Assembly: GCA_964036045.1 (NCBI GenBank)
Contig: OZ038382.1
Location: forward strand, 140,380,961 to 140,444,960
Direction of reading: 5' to 3'
Source: Eutreptiella sp. 'Long Island Sound 2002'
Taxonomy: Eukaryota; Euglenozoa; Euglenophyceae; Eutreptiales; Eutreptiaceae
DNA length: 64,000 bases
The position numbers and the translations under genes are program-made. A model generated the notes under the pieces. The model was not told where the DNA came from and did not search any database. It worked only from the letters and a program-made list of their open reading frames with translations. Positions 39,322 through 49,541 of this stretch are shown one piece after another (the stretch's first letter is position 1; every line of letters starts with the position of its first letter).

Positions 39322-39840
39322 TCACGGCGCAGAGCTGGAAGCCACCGGCTCACTGGCAGTAGTTGCCTCAGGGAGCGCAGTGGTAGGTGGGCCCATACCA
39401 TAGGCGGGGTAGGGAGGCATGCCAGTAAAGCCTGTGCCCTCTGCCATAGGCGGGTTGGTTATGGGAGTGGATGTTGCGGCGGCTGGGTCTGGAATTGGGA
39501 GTGTGGTGGTCAAAGGAGAGGGTGATGCGTGGAGGCCAGAAGCGCTTGGTGCGCCTTCGAAGGTAGGGACATTCGTCAGGTCTTGCCCTTGCTCCTCTCC
39601 TTCGTCTCCTTCGTCTCCAGCATCCTTCTCGCTCTCTCTCTTTCTCTTCACAGGCTGAGAGGCCACCTCTTCGACTGACAGGGCCCCGAAGGCCGTCTGG
39701 AGTCCATCCAGCGAGTCCTCAGCCGCTTCCACTGGCCCATGTAAGGGCTCCGCCGAAGGTACAGCGCCAGGTGCTGGCCTTGCCGGTGCCTCAGGCGCTG
39801 GCGCGGTCTTCACGTCGGCGTCCTCCTTCCTTGTGTCCAT
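39322..39840 (-). pseudogene. Gypsy B Gag, N-terminal part
   Basis: Starts with MDTRKEDADVKTAP at 39840, close to copy A. Sequence is Pro/Ala/Glu-rich with a Lys/Glu stretch (PVKRKRESEKDAGDEG) and MPPYPAYGMGPP. No folded domain is recognised. The frame is broken near the foldback insertion. Confidence 0.75.
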
Positions 39841-39940
39841 CTTCAGTCACCCTTCTGCTTATATGTGCCTGTACTCGGCGCACTGGATGTACGGCGCGGG
39901 GTTGCTGCCGGTGCGCAGAGACAGACTGCCTCTTGCTACC
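39841..39940 (-). promoter_or_regulatory. Gypsy B leader with primer-binding site
   Basis: Inside the 5' LTR at 39926-39940 the minus strand reads GGTAGCAAGAGGCAG, the same primer-binding site as copy A, preceded by the LTR terminal T. The gag start follows ~85 bases downstream. Confidence 0.7.
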
Positions 39941-40726
39941 AGAAAAGTTTATAGTGGTTTCAACACTGTGTTTTTGTCTCTCCTGCTGCTTGCTGCTGGT
40001 GTAGGGTTTCCCGCTGCTTGTTTTTGGAGATGAAAAGGTTTTGTTTGCTGAAATAGAGTCAATCCAGGATAACCCAAGCCAGAGGTGTGCAGAGAGAAGA
40101 GAATCAGGATCAAAGCATGAAGGGCTGCAGTGTAAACAGTGAAAGATGAAAGGATATTCACAGAAACTGCAACTCAGGTCAAATCGGAATGCATATTCAC
40201 AAAGATAGCTGAAATGTTTTGGAAAAGAGTTGGAAAACTGCCCCATGGTCACTCTCTCTCCATAGTGCCATTTCAGGAGATGTGCACTCTTTGTTTTGGG
40301 TCCCATATGTGCTGAGGAGGCAGGGCATGTGGCGATGAGGTCACTGCCATGTCACATGGGATCTTCCTACTTAGCTAGGCTGACCAAGAATTGAACCAAG
40401 GACGTCTCAAAAAGAGGTGCCCAGCCCCCTAGGGTGCATACCACTAGGATAGCTAAGAATTCATGGAAAAACATAGATAAATTCATAGGCTCTGCCTTGG
40501 ATATGTCAGTTCTCAGTCAACTCAGGAAAAGATGTATAGCCTCACATTGAAAGGGTATCAAGGGGTCCACTCCATATCCTGATTGGGTGTTTGGTTCCAT
40601 GGGTCAAAATGTGTTATCACCAGTTTTGGTGGGACCAATACTAAGAGAGAAATGCCTGGATGCTCAGTGCATCCCTAATACAACTAGAGTATGCCTCAAA
40701 GCATTGGAAAAGCACTTTTTCTTACT
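39941..40726 (-). repeat. Gypsy B 5' LTR
   Basis: 786 bp, right copy, flanked outside by CCTTG (40727-40731). It differs from the 3' LTR at several single bases. The tRNA-like segment lies at 40379-40457. Confidence 0.93.
40379..40457 (-). other. tRNA-like segment in the gypsy B 5' LTR
   Basis: Same region as in the other LTRs. Here the central hairpin has ACGTC on one side and GAGGT on the other, so the third pair is mismatched, intermediate between copy A and the B 3' LTR. The T-arm half CCAAGG is also weakened. Confidence 0.45.
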
Positions 40727-40731
40727 CCTTG
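40727..40731. repeat. Gypsy B target-site duplication, right
   Basis: CCTTG, identical to 29288-29292. Confidence 0.8.
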
Positions 40732-41339
40732 GACGGCCCACCAATGTCAGAACTGACTCTAGAATCAGTCGCGCACTCCGAATTTTCAGAATCCGCCCAC
40801 AGATCTGAGTCTGTCAACGCCAGACTTTCACATGTAACCGCCGTCAACTCCGTAACCTGAGCTGAGTTTATACGGGCCGATCCCCACCCCGAAAAGTTGG
40901 CGCCGGGTTGGCCTACCGTGGCGCGGTTACTGACACTCGGTAACTCGGTTTCCATGCTACCTGTGGCGTCCTCTACAACCAACTCTGGTTCAGTACCAGT
41001 GAACTCCGCTAATTTGTTAGCAAGCAACACTGCCACTCTGTGTGGCAGACCAATGCCCATTGCAGGTCCAGCGTGTCGTAATGGGACCAAGGCATTGGAT
41101 TTATGTGTAGGCACCGAAGGAAACTGCTCCGTACCCAACAGATCGCCACTGTTGGCTGGGTCTACATGATTGTGACCCTTGAAGCTGTCTGAATAGGCCA
41201 GCAACAAAGAACATACAAGTCCTTGCACTAGCCCCAGGGCTTGGTTCACTGCAGAACCCTGATCAGCGGTCTCACTGCCCTCCTGAACTATGCCAGCCCT
41301 GTGCTCTGTCACCCAAAGGGTAATATATGTGCACACCAA
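40732..41339 (-). pseudogene. G3 linker frame upstream of the gypsy B insertion
   Basis: An open frame with no catalytic motif: hydrophobic start, then Glu/Ser/Thr-rich sequence ending DIGGPSK at the target site. With B removed it continues at 29287 as G3 linker. It lies between the G3 protease and RT, where gypsy A/B carry the Dam-like module, but no VELFAS-like or NPxF motif is visible. Confidence 0.55.
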
Positions 41340-41915
41340 AAGGACGTACTCTTGTGCGCGAGATGGAGAAGGTAAGGTTAGTGTGCTTGATGAAACTGGA
41401 GAGATTTGGGCTTCCTCTTCCTGGGAGGGGGGGTGGGGCTTACCTGGGGAGGGAGGTACCGTACCTTTGGGTGTGTCCGTACTACCGAACCCGCCGGAAC
41501 TGCGTTCCGTGGCTTGTACTTCGGAGACTGGTTGAATTAAAAGATTTAGATGAAGTTCGAGGGTAATTTGGGTATCTTTATCTCCTTATCGCACCATATG
41601 ATCATGAGGTTCTTGATTGCTTAATAAAATATCGACTTCGCCCGTGTAATCGTGATCGATTACACCTGCCCCTACCCTTAACGCTAACTTGCTCGCGTTC
41701 CCTGACCTGTCCTGAATCTTACCGTAAGTGAGAGCGGGGGTAGTGAATGCTAATCACGTGGGTACCGGTTGCTGTCCTCTGGAGGGAATGAGAATATCGG
41801 CCGCGGCGCATAAATCGTAGCCTGCGGACCCGGGCGTACCCTTTGTCCGTAAAATGGATTCTGGTCTGACCTGTTTGACCTGAAGAGGATTTGAAGAAAT
41901 ATGAGCTTGAATGAG
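41340..41915 (-). other. G3 internal stretch without a supported frame
   Basis: Lies between two G3 linker frames. Only short frames occur. A GGGGGGGGGAGAGCGGAGAGGAGAG purine-rich tract, split by composition, lies at its right end (about 41941-41975). Confidence 0.4.
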
Positions 41916-42515
41916 TTAGACGAGAGTAGGAGACATACATGGGGGGGGGGAGAGCGGAGAGGAGAGAGGAGAGAAGGGAGGAAGAGAAACGTCTTGACCG
42001 GCTGACTTCGATGATGGGGCTGCCGTAGCTGGCCCGAAAGACTGTTGATCGTCCGGTGATTCTGTGGCTAATGGGGGAATTGGGATTGATGGACGTCGAG
42101 GACGCCGAGTGGGGGTAGGGGGGCGTTGCTCGTTGGTGTATGCTGAGAGATCCACCACCCCTTGTAGGTTGGCGAGACAGCGTGATAATGAAGGAATCGG
42201 GTTAACCTTTGTTTCTGAGATCGACCTACAGGCTTGGTACGATACCCCCTTCCTACGTTGAGCCAACCCTTGAGGAGTCCAGTCTGGCTCAGGCTCCCCA
42301 AAGGATCGCTCAAAACACCAAAAACACATGCCTGATGTGGGCACCTGACCTATGTGGTCCCATACCAGGTGCGTTGGACGGTGACAACGTGTGTTGACAC
42401 AGTCAGACTGGAAATATTCAAGCTTTTTGTCCGGAAAGCTGACTGTCTGTGCTGTGGTGGCATCTGAAGACCTACGGGCTTTTGGTGGTACGTTTATCAA
42501 CATGTTGTTTGCCAC
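41916..42515 (-). pseudogene. G3 frame with a possible zinc-binding segment
   Basis: About 200 codons. Near residues 36-70 there is CVNTRCHRP followed by GMCFWCFERSF, a C-X4-C ... C-X2-C arrangement that could bind zinc. The rest is Pro/Ser-rich (TPTRRPRRPSIPIPP). It is located after the protease on the G3 polyprotein; function unknown. Confidence 0.45.
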
Positions 42516-42572
42516 TCAAACACGACTGCAGCGTGATGTCAGGTGCCAGCCACTTAAAAAACCGCGGCCGAA

Positions 42573-43250
42573 CTAACTCCGTGGAATATTCAGCCTGAAT
42601 ATGTGCTCCCGCAACCTCCAGCGCATACTCAGACATACCCTATGTTGATAAGCCGGCTTTCGCCTTCTCTGGAAACCATCCAGACTCACTAGGGCATCCC
42701 TTCCAGGCACTACTGCTAACCCATACCTCAACAAGAAGGGAAACCCAAATATCAGGCGAGGTCCTATGGCGGCCACATGTATGAAGACTTGTATGCACTT
42801 AAACACTCGTAACCCATCAGGTGTCTCTACCGGTACCCGTACGGTAGACAAGACACCCTTACGACCACCTGACAAGGGCTTACGGCCTACAGTCACCAAC
42901 TGTACTGGATGGGGTGCGTCGCTCAGTGCCGCGCTTGGGAAAGGTTCTTCTCCGGCTAAGACCTCAATTTGTGCCCCAGTGTCAACCAAAGCCGGAACCA
43001 TGATTTCAGGCAAGTTGAGGGAATCACTAAGCTGAATGCCTGATGAAACTACGAGTTCAACCATTTTGTTGGTCTTTCGATTCTTCGGCTTTAGCGGGAA
43101 ACGGAGGACTTCGGTTCCTGCCTCATCCAGTTGAGTTGGAGACACGTGGATATCCGGTGACTGATAACGTGACAGCACCCTGTTAACATCCACAGTGCAA
43201 ACTGGCCGTCGGCCGGGCTTGCCATTGGCCGATAATCCGGGGCGCGGCAT
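42573..43250 (-). pseudogene. G3 aspartic protease
   Basis: The catalytic motif is VPALVDTGAQIEVLAG, followed by a flap-like region and LIFGFPFLLRYGLAVV, the second-half motif of retropepsin-like domains (usually a Gly-x-Asp-x-Leu/Phe, here GFPFL). The domain lies just after the zinc knuckles, as expected. Upstream basic sequence (NGKPGRRPVC) precedes it. The frame ends at TAG before the zinc-like linker. Confidence 0.75.
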
Positions 43251-43301
43251 TCGGGCGCCTCTGTCGCGTGGAGCACGCGACTTTAGAAGCTTGCCATCCC
43301 C

Positions 43302-44205
43302 CTACAATGTTGTTGGGCAATCCTTGGCGTGGTGCCCCTTACCACCATATCGACGACAAATGTCATCTGGTTTTGCTGATGAGCGAGACCGTGAGCGATC
43401 CTTGGAATTTGAACCTTGACGACGCTGCTCCTGAGAGTTTGAGCGTCTGTCCCGGGACCCTCGTCCTCGGTGCTTGGACACTTGCCCGCGATCTTGGGAA
43501 CAATGGAGGTTCCATGTATGATGATCGCGGTCCTTAGACCCCTTTCGGTCTCGAGATCCCCGTGACCGCTCTTGCGAGCCGCCCTTGTTGGGAGACTCAG
43601 ATGCCAAGTGACCCCTTTGGCCACAACGATTACATATATCGTCTGATTTGGCTCTGGATCGCGATTTGGACTGGCTCCGTGGACCTTTTCGGGAAATAAT
43701 CTTTTTGTCATCCTTTGGATGGGGACAGTGACGTGCCCAGTGGCCCCGTTGACCACAATTGGCGCAATTAATCCACCGTTGCTTGGACTTCTGGATTTCT
43801 TCCTTACGCCGCTGGCTGTAGGAAGATGCGTGGGAGGTATTGCTGGTGACGCTATCCTGGCGATTGGGAAAATCACGATGTGCCCCTGATTGAGAATGAG
43901 AGCGCTTGGGCTCTCCCCCATGTCGGTTGCCATCGCAACGTTTAGTGCGAGACCGGTCACCCGTCCCACCTCCTTCACTTCCAAAAGCCCGAACTTTGCG
44001 TGCTTCGGAGCCAGTAGGATTATTCATATACTCCTCCTGTTGCTCCTGGTACTCCTGAGCCTGGATGAGAGGCAGCATCATGAGGAAAATTTCCAGGTAG
44101 TTGAACTCAACCCCCGCATACTCTGCCTGCAAAGAGTAAAGTTTGTTGTATGCCACCTTCACTTCCTTGTCTGCCGGCACATCCTTGGTGTGTTGTTCAA
44201 GAACA
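43302..44205 (-). pseudogene. G3 Gag C-terminal part with three zinc-knuckle-like motifs
   Basis: The frame runs from the transposon edge (VLEQHTKDVPADKEV) through a helical segment into a region rich in Arg, Ser and Asp (SRDRKGSKDRDHH). It has CANCGQRGHWARHC (intact CCHC), CNRCGQRGHLASES (last Cys replaced by Ser) and CRRYGGKGHHAKDC (second Cys replaced by Tyr). Only the first can bind zinc in the normal way. The upstream part of Gag resumes at 50124 beyond the transposon. Confidence 0.85.
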
Positions 44206-44232
44206 CCCTACGTGCTCATTTGGATCAGGTAC
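44206..44232 (+). repeat. Left terminal inverted repeat
   Basis: 27 bp, exact reverse complement of 50097-50123. Outside it, G3 gag sequence resumes. Confidence 0.93.
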
Positions 44233-45065
44233 TTCACACAGTGGTTTTACCTGGTTTAACCCGGTTCAACTCGGAAGGGGCGCGGTTGAACCGCTGAACC
44301 GCGGTTGAACCGCGGTTGAACCACCGCCAGCGCTGGTGGCGGCGGCGGCGCCAGCGGCGCGCGCTTTTCCGAACAAAATATTTGCATCACCACCTGAAAC
44401 TGATGCGTGACAAACCTTTTTTAAAAAATGTCCCACCACTGGCTGCAAGTGGTGAAGGACCACTACAGCGGGTGGGGGGACCAACAGCTGGTGGACGACT
44501 TGTTCACCTTTTTTTGCACAAACGGCAGAACAAAACGCCTATGGAAACAACTTGCTGACCAAATCGGTAACACACAGAGGGCTTCCAAATAGACAAAAAG
44601 GGGTACAAAAAAAGCTTTCACAGGATCCGACGCTGTGCGCCTGATTTTGGACCTTGGGATGCCGAAGCGAAGGTATGTGGCATAATGCACAAATGCCTAC
44701 AAGTGGTTCAACGTGGTTCAACGGTGCGGTTGAACCCTTAACACAAATGATGAATTGTGATTGTGCTTCATGACAACGTTTGCACGGCAAAATAATCGCT
44801 TAATGTTGCCCAAAGCATGAACATATGAGTTGCAACGTGTTGCCCGCGTCACAAATGTGAATACTCTGTGGTTTGTACCATTGGACGCTTTCTGGTGCCA
44901 TGATGGCAACCCATTCAACCGCAGGTTCAACCGCGCACCTTATCCCAATTTCTCGGTTCAACCGTCCCTAGGTACAAGAAACTTATTTCGTGGGCCGATG
45001 CCAAGGAGAAGAAAACCCGTGCAAGCACTGTCCCATGGACACATTGCTTTCCGTCGTATGCAACG
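44233..45065 (+). promoter_or_regulatory. Transposon left subterminal region
   Basis: No gene. Six exact GGTTSAACC sites occur at 44284, 44303, 44314, 44728, 44924 and 44955, several embedded in longer CGCGGTTGAACCGCGG phrases. A GC-rich block GGCGGCGGCGGCGCCAGCGG lies near 44338. The sites are candidates for binding by a transposon-encoded protein, and the region must include the transposase promoter. Confidence 0.65.
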
Positions 45066-46397
45066 ATGGATAAATCTTGGTCCACGTTAAGTGAGAGACA
45101 AGTACTAAAAACGACCATAAAGGATGGAAGAGTTGGGGTTCGTTGGGATGTGGATGATTGGATGCAATATATAGGTGATCAAAGTGATGTGCTAGAAGAA
45201 ATGCACTTCCCAAGATTTAGGGATGATCACTCCTATGTACTTATAGTGCGTGGTGATGGGTTTCCATGTAGAGCAAGGTCATGGTGGCAAATTGCATGTG
45301 GTGTTGCAAACCACATGCAAAAAGCACGAACCTTACTCTACAATTGGACCCTCCACCTTGCTCTCGTAAGCGAGCATGAAACGGATCTTGTGCGTGTCCT
45401 CTTTCGAGAGACACTAAAAAAAATACAACAAATTATTGACCGTGGCTACATTTTGCTCCAAGGGCTTTGGGTGCGAACGGTTGTCATTATTCGAGGCCAT
45501 AGCCCTTGGCTTCGTCATTTACTTGGTATATCAACTTTTTATGAAATTGGTTCAATCTATTCCTTTGCGATATGGTCTAGGGAGAAAGAAAGATGGGTAG
45601 GGTGTGAATGGCGACGAAGTACAAGACTTGAAGCAAAATTCCTAAAGTATAGGAAACAAGGAGTTAGTTGTGTTGGTGCAAAAGGGTGCATCGAAAGTCC
45701 ACTTTTGAAAGTGGATGACCGTATAGGGTGTGTCATCATGTGTGTTCTTCATCTTGTGATACGATGTGGTGAATACTTAACAACGTTTGTGCGCACACGA
45801 GCCACAATGTTGACGGTACCACAACGATCCAAGGTTCAAAGCCTCCTAAAGGACGCTAGTACCAATATTTCTTTGAAAGGCCGGTCCTTCCCCGATGGGG
45901 AAGAGACATGGCACTTTTCTGCCAATTGGTTGCCCATTGCAAAGAGTTTGCGTCTAACACCACATGTCACCACTACCGTGGAGGACATGGGGAAATTGCT
46001 AATCGCTATCTTTCGGTGGACATATGATCCATTCGTCCAAGGGTGTGCACAAATTGCAAAGAGGTTTCAAAACACTATATGTCCCCATAAATGATCACCC
46101 TACTTGCTTTGGCTTCGCAACGAGGGGGCCATCGTATTGGGTAATTTGCAACCTTGGGGGGGGGGCATGTTTTGTGGCGACATTGTTGAGTCGCTTAACT
46201 ATGTCTTTAGGGACAACTTTCTAACCAGAATTTCCCGGGGTGGTGGTCGTAAGGCTACCAAGGAGGAAAAGGATGAGGCAATGCTCCGACATGCGCACGA
46301 GCGCACCTTCCTCTACAAGGAGATGCCTCGATGGGACGGCCGGCGGCGACGCGAAGATGAGCACGTAGTGCACGCTCAATTGGAAGTTGGCAACTAG
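45066..46397 (+). pseudogene. Putative DDE-type transposase
   Basis: One frame with a single TGA at 46092-46094; about 443 codons. Motifs include SYVLIVRGDGFPCRARSWW, NWTLHLALVSEHETDL, VVIIRGHSPWLRHLLGIS and CVLHLVIRCGEYLTTF, and after the stop CGDIVESLNYVFRDNF. The order resembles large transposon proteins that read GDG, then a nucleophilic GD-W-LGI block, then a LHL-R block and a late Glu, an RNase H-like DDE arrangement. If so, the second Asp is replaced by His here (RGHSPW). The N-terminus carries no obvious DNA-binding domain, and the start at 45066 is simply the first ATG. The family is uncertain; a transposon protein is very likely from its position between TIRs. Confidence 0.6.
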
Positions 46398-46499
46398 GAG
46401 GTGTGTATCTGGTTCAACCGTGGTTCAGGGGGTTCATCCGTGCGGTTGAACCGGCTTCCCCACGATTTCACCCCTGCTTCTCTCAGGTGCCTTTGCGCC
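46398..46499 (+). promoter_or_regulatory. Intergenic region between the two transposon genes
   Basis: About 100 bases holding two exact GGTTSAACC sites (46411 and 46444) and related half-sites. The next gene starts at ATG 46500, preceded by CTTTGCGCC. Confidence 0.5.
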
Positions 46500-47276
46500 A
46501 TGGACCCCGAGTCTTTGGGGAAGGCCTTGCAGGACTGCCTGCGGGCACTTGGTACGGGACAAGGCGCCGATCCACCCACCCCGCCAGAGCCACAAGCCGC
46601 AGCAGCGCCTCCAGCCCCCCACCTGGCCGACAAGTTCCCGCTGAAGGAAGAAGTGGTGGTCCACAACACCTGCAACCCCGACACCACCCTGGCGCCCGAG
46701 ACCTGTGAGTGGCGGTGGCTGGCTGACGTGACGCCGAAGTACGTGTTCCGCCGTGCCATGACGCTCTGGATGAAGAAGCACTGCCAAGAAGACAAGGATG
46801 GGGTCCAGTCCTACCCCTGGGAGACGAAGTGCCTGAGCGCCGGGGAGTTTTCGGAGTGGGAGGTGCTGCGTGTAGGCCCGTCGAGCGACCCCCAAAGCCA
46901 CATGTCCCTGGATGAACCAGGTCTGGATGCCCTGTTCAGGATATGGGCCGCTGCGGGGTGCGGTGTTGCCAGGAGCGCGTCCTGGTTTGACGCGGATTCC
47001 GTGGGGCGGAGCAGTGGTCACAGCGCGGGACACGGTCCACGCTGCTTCTTCAAGGCCCCGGTGGAGTTGCAACCAGGTTGGTTCGACGAATCGGAGGTCC
47101 AGCGGTACACGGCGACTCCGAGCAGCATGCTGGCTATGGGCGCCACCATCTCAGGTGGGGGAAAGCACAAGAAGGCCAAGGCAAGCGCCGCGACGGCAGC
47201 AGCGGCGCCAACGGCAATGGCACCATCGCCATTTGTGCAGCCAAGTGTGGTTCAAGCGATCCAAGGGGTGCAACAG

Positions 47277-47432
47277 GTGTGCAGTAGTTCAACTGTCCTT
47301 TCAGCGGGTTCAACCCTGCGGCTGAACCGCCTTCACCGTCTTCAACCGTGCACAGTTGAGCGTCACCTTCCTACACACTGAATCGCGTTCCCCCACTTCT
47401 GTGGTTCACCTGCCTCCTTGCTTTCTCTGCAG
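47277..47432 (+). other. Intron 1 of the TET/JBP-like gene
   Basis: GTGTGCAG at the donor and TTTCTCTGCAG at the acceptor; 156 bases (a multiple of three), phase 0, and it contains a stop in frame, so reading through would truncate the protein. It carries GGTTCAACC at 47307 and a related GGCTGAACC. Removing it joins GVQQ to LTASDVPEH. Confidence 0.75.
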
Positions 47433-48293
47433 TTGACCGCCAGTGATGTGCCTGAGCACATGTTTGTGGTGGATCGGCGTGCCCCTGGCATCGTGGGCCG
47501 CGGGCGATGGCCATCCATGCCCATCGTGGCGTGGTGGGACGCATGGTATCGGCAGATCTCTCCCGCCGCTCACGTGGTGGACCGCATGAGTCGTGGCGTG
47601 CAGCGGGGCTTGCGGGAACTGAGCAATGCCGGGCAGGACAGTCCTGCGCCAGAACAGCAGAGGTCAACGCCCCTGGAGTCCAGTCCAGCCGTCACCACCG
47701 CGCCCCAACCAAGTCCTGTGGGAGAGAGCTTTGAGGAGTTCTACAAGAGTGTGTGGGACCGCCCACATGGAGCAGGTGCGGCATCCGAGAGCAGTGGAAA
47801 AGCCCCCAAGCCTCCACGTCTTCCACCACCACCGCCACCAGAAGAGACGACCACCCCCGGCAGCAAAGTGGTTCCGAAGTCCCTGTTTCAGTCCGCCCGT
47901 CAGGAGCTCTGGAAGGAATAGGGGACAAGTGCAAAGGCTGAAGCACTGCCCACGAAGGCCCAAGTCTCTGGCGACAAGAAGCCGAAGAGGAAAGCCAAAA
48001 CTGGCAGCGGTGCTTCCTCAAAAAAGCGGAAAACCGCCCCGGACAGCAGTGAGACGGACGAGTCAGACCCCCTTTTTGAAGAGTTCGAATGGGTCCCAGC
48101 CGCAAAGCATATCCCAAAGAAGAAGAAGAAGAAGGTAGCTCCGGCCCCTAGTTCCAAGAGTGACTCCAGCAAGCTCCCCAGCGACACGGTGCAGGACGTG
48201 AAGGCCCTGGCAACTGAGTTGGCTGCGGGACCGAAGGGGGGCGATGAGGAGAAAGCGATCAGGGCAGAATCGGCGCATGCGTTAGCTCTGGAG

Positions 48294-48380
48294 GTGTGCA
48301 CGGTTGACCCGGTGAAGTGTAGTTCAACCGCAAGCTTGAACCGCCTGAACCACGGTTTCACTATTCTTTCCTCTTTGCAG
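48294..48380 (+). other. Intron 2 of the TET/JBP-like gene
   Basis: GTGTGCACG at the donor and TCCTCTTTGCAG at the acceptor; 87 bases, phase 0. It contains degenerate relatives of the palindrome (AGTTCAACC, CTTGAACCG). It has no stop in frame, so retention would add 29 residues including a Leu/Asn-rich segment unlike its surroundings. Confidence 0.65.
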
Positions 48381-49541
48381 AGCCTGGATCAAGCCGAACA
48401 ACAACAACTGACTGTTGAGGACACGCGCAAACAGCTGCGACAGCGGTTCGGATGGGCGGCCAACACGCCGATTCGATGGGTCATTGTGGACGGTCCTGAT
48501 GGCGAACCACGTCTGGCCGTGGGTACCATGGGGAAAGCCACGAAGGGGACCCCCGGGCCCAAAAAGGGGGGAGAATTGGTCTTCCTTCCCCCACAGTGGG
48601 AGGAGGAGGGCGATGCAGCTGGGACAATGTGGCCAGTGATTGCAGTCAAGGACAGCACAAGCTTCAGTAACCCCCACGCTACCGAGGAGGCGTTGAAAGA
48701 GCGCCGCGCCCAGAAACAGGAAGCGATCGATGAGGAGGGCAAAAAGACAATGGAGGACTCCCCCTCGTACAGTCCACTCGAGGAGAAGGAGGTCACTCCC
48801 GCGCCGGAAGCTGAAGCGGAAAAGGACAGTGACAATGGGGTTCCTGTGCCGTCGCCGCCCTTGATTCCAGAGCCAAAGGACACTCAGAAGCACACACACA
48901 CACATAACGAAGGGGCAGCCCCAGAGGTTGGTGCACCAGTGCCTGACGTGAAGGAATTGCCACTCCCAAACGACTGACTTTTCACGTGCCTCAAGGGAAT
49001 GAAGGGGTGGCAGTGGCGGGAGCGACATGGAGCACGGTACCGTAGGCAGTTGTGGGGGGCCGTAATGGTGCAGGGGCATCACCGTGTGCAGGTTGCAGTG
49101 CAAACGAGGAGAGATCCGGACCTGGTCCAGCGCGTGAACGCACACATCCGAAGTGTACTCCCCCAACTAACCTACACTGCGCTCGCAGTGGTCCATGGGG
49201 TGGGCGATCATCCCATGCTTGTACATACGCATCCAAAGGATGACAGTCCCCTTACGGGGGAAAGAGCCCTGGGTGATTTTGTGGGGGGGGAACTGTTTAC
49301 CAGTGCCCTATTTTGTGCAAATGGGCCTTCTCGTCCTACATTGATACGTTGGGGGCGTGATTTATTATGGGGACACATTGTGGATCCTCGATATGGGGTC
49401 ATGTTTAACGCCCTTAGGCCCCACATGCCTCTGGCGTGGTCTGGACAGCGCATTGTGCTCGTACCGTACACAGGCTTTCCCTCGGGACGTCTGCCTGTGG
49501 CGATGCAGAATGAACTGGTCACGTTTGGCTTCCCAAGGTGA

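Larger units (their letters stand above)
29293..40726 (-). mobile_element. Complete Ty3/gypsy chromovirus-like element, copy B (11.4 kb)
   Basis: It is bounded by two 786-bp LTRs (29293-30078 and 39941-40726) and a CCTTG duplication, with a primer-binding site and polypurine tract in the right places. The coding order is the same as in copy A. The two LTRs differ at several visible sites, for example GATGAAAACC versus GATGAAAAGG, so the insertion is not recent. It lies inside G3, on the same strand. Stops, frameshifts and loss of RT and RNase H catalytic residues make it inactive. Confidence 0.93.
46500..49541 (+). pseudogene. Three-exon gene ending in a TET/JBP-like 2OG-Fe(II) oxygenase domain
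   Basis: Exons 46500-47276, 47433-48293 and 48381-49541 total 933 codons in one frame, with in-frame TAG (47919-47921) and TGA (48975-48977). The N-terminal ~260 residues are unrecognised. Exon 2 has basic NLS-like runs (KKPKRKAK, SSKKRKTAP, PKKKKKKVAP). The last ~180 residues show VHTHPKDDSPL, RALGDFVGGELF, RYGVMFNALRPHMPLAWSG and QRIVLVPYTG. They align with the TET/JBP pattern of an HxD iron pair, a GDFxGGxL strand, a distal His and an Arg that binds 2-oxoglutarate. Such enzymes oxidise methylated pyrimidines in DNA. Here the iron Asp appears as His (HTH). A separate gene for the last domain, starting at 48999, is possible. Confidence 0.6.

Noticed and set aside
40732-41339. Host gene interrupted by gypsy B
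   Set aside because: The frame joins the G3 linker at 29287 and lies between G3 protease and RT, so it is part of G3.
15232-49541. Stop-codon reassignment to explain in-frame stops
   Set aside because: All three stops occur inside frames of different elements, and A/B comparison shows sense codons at the same places, so ordinary nonsense mutation explains them.
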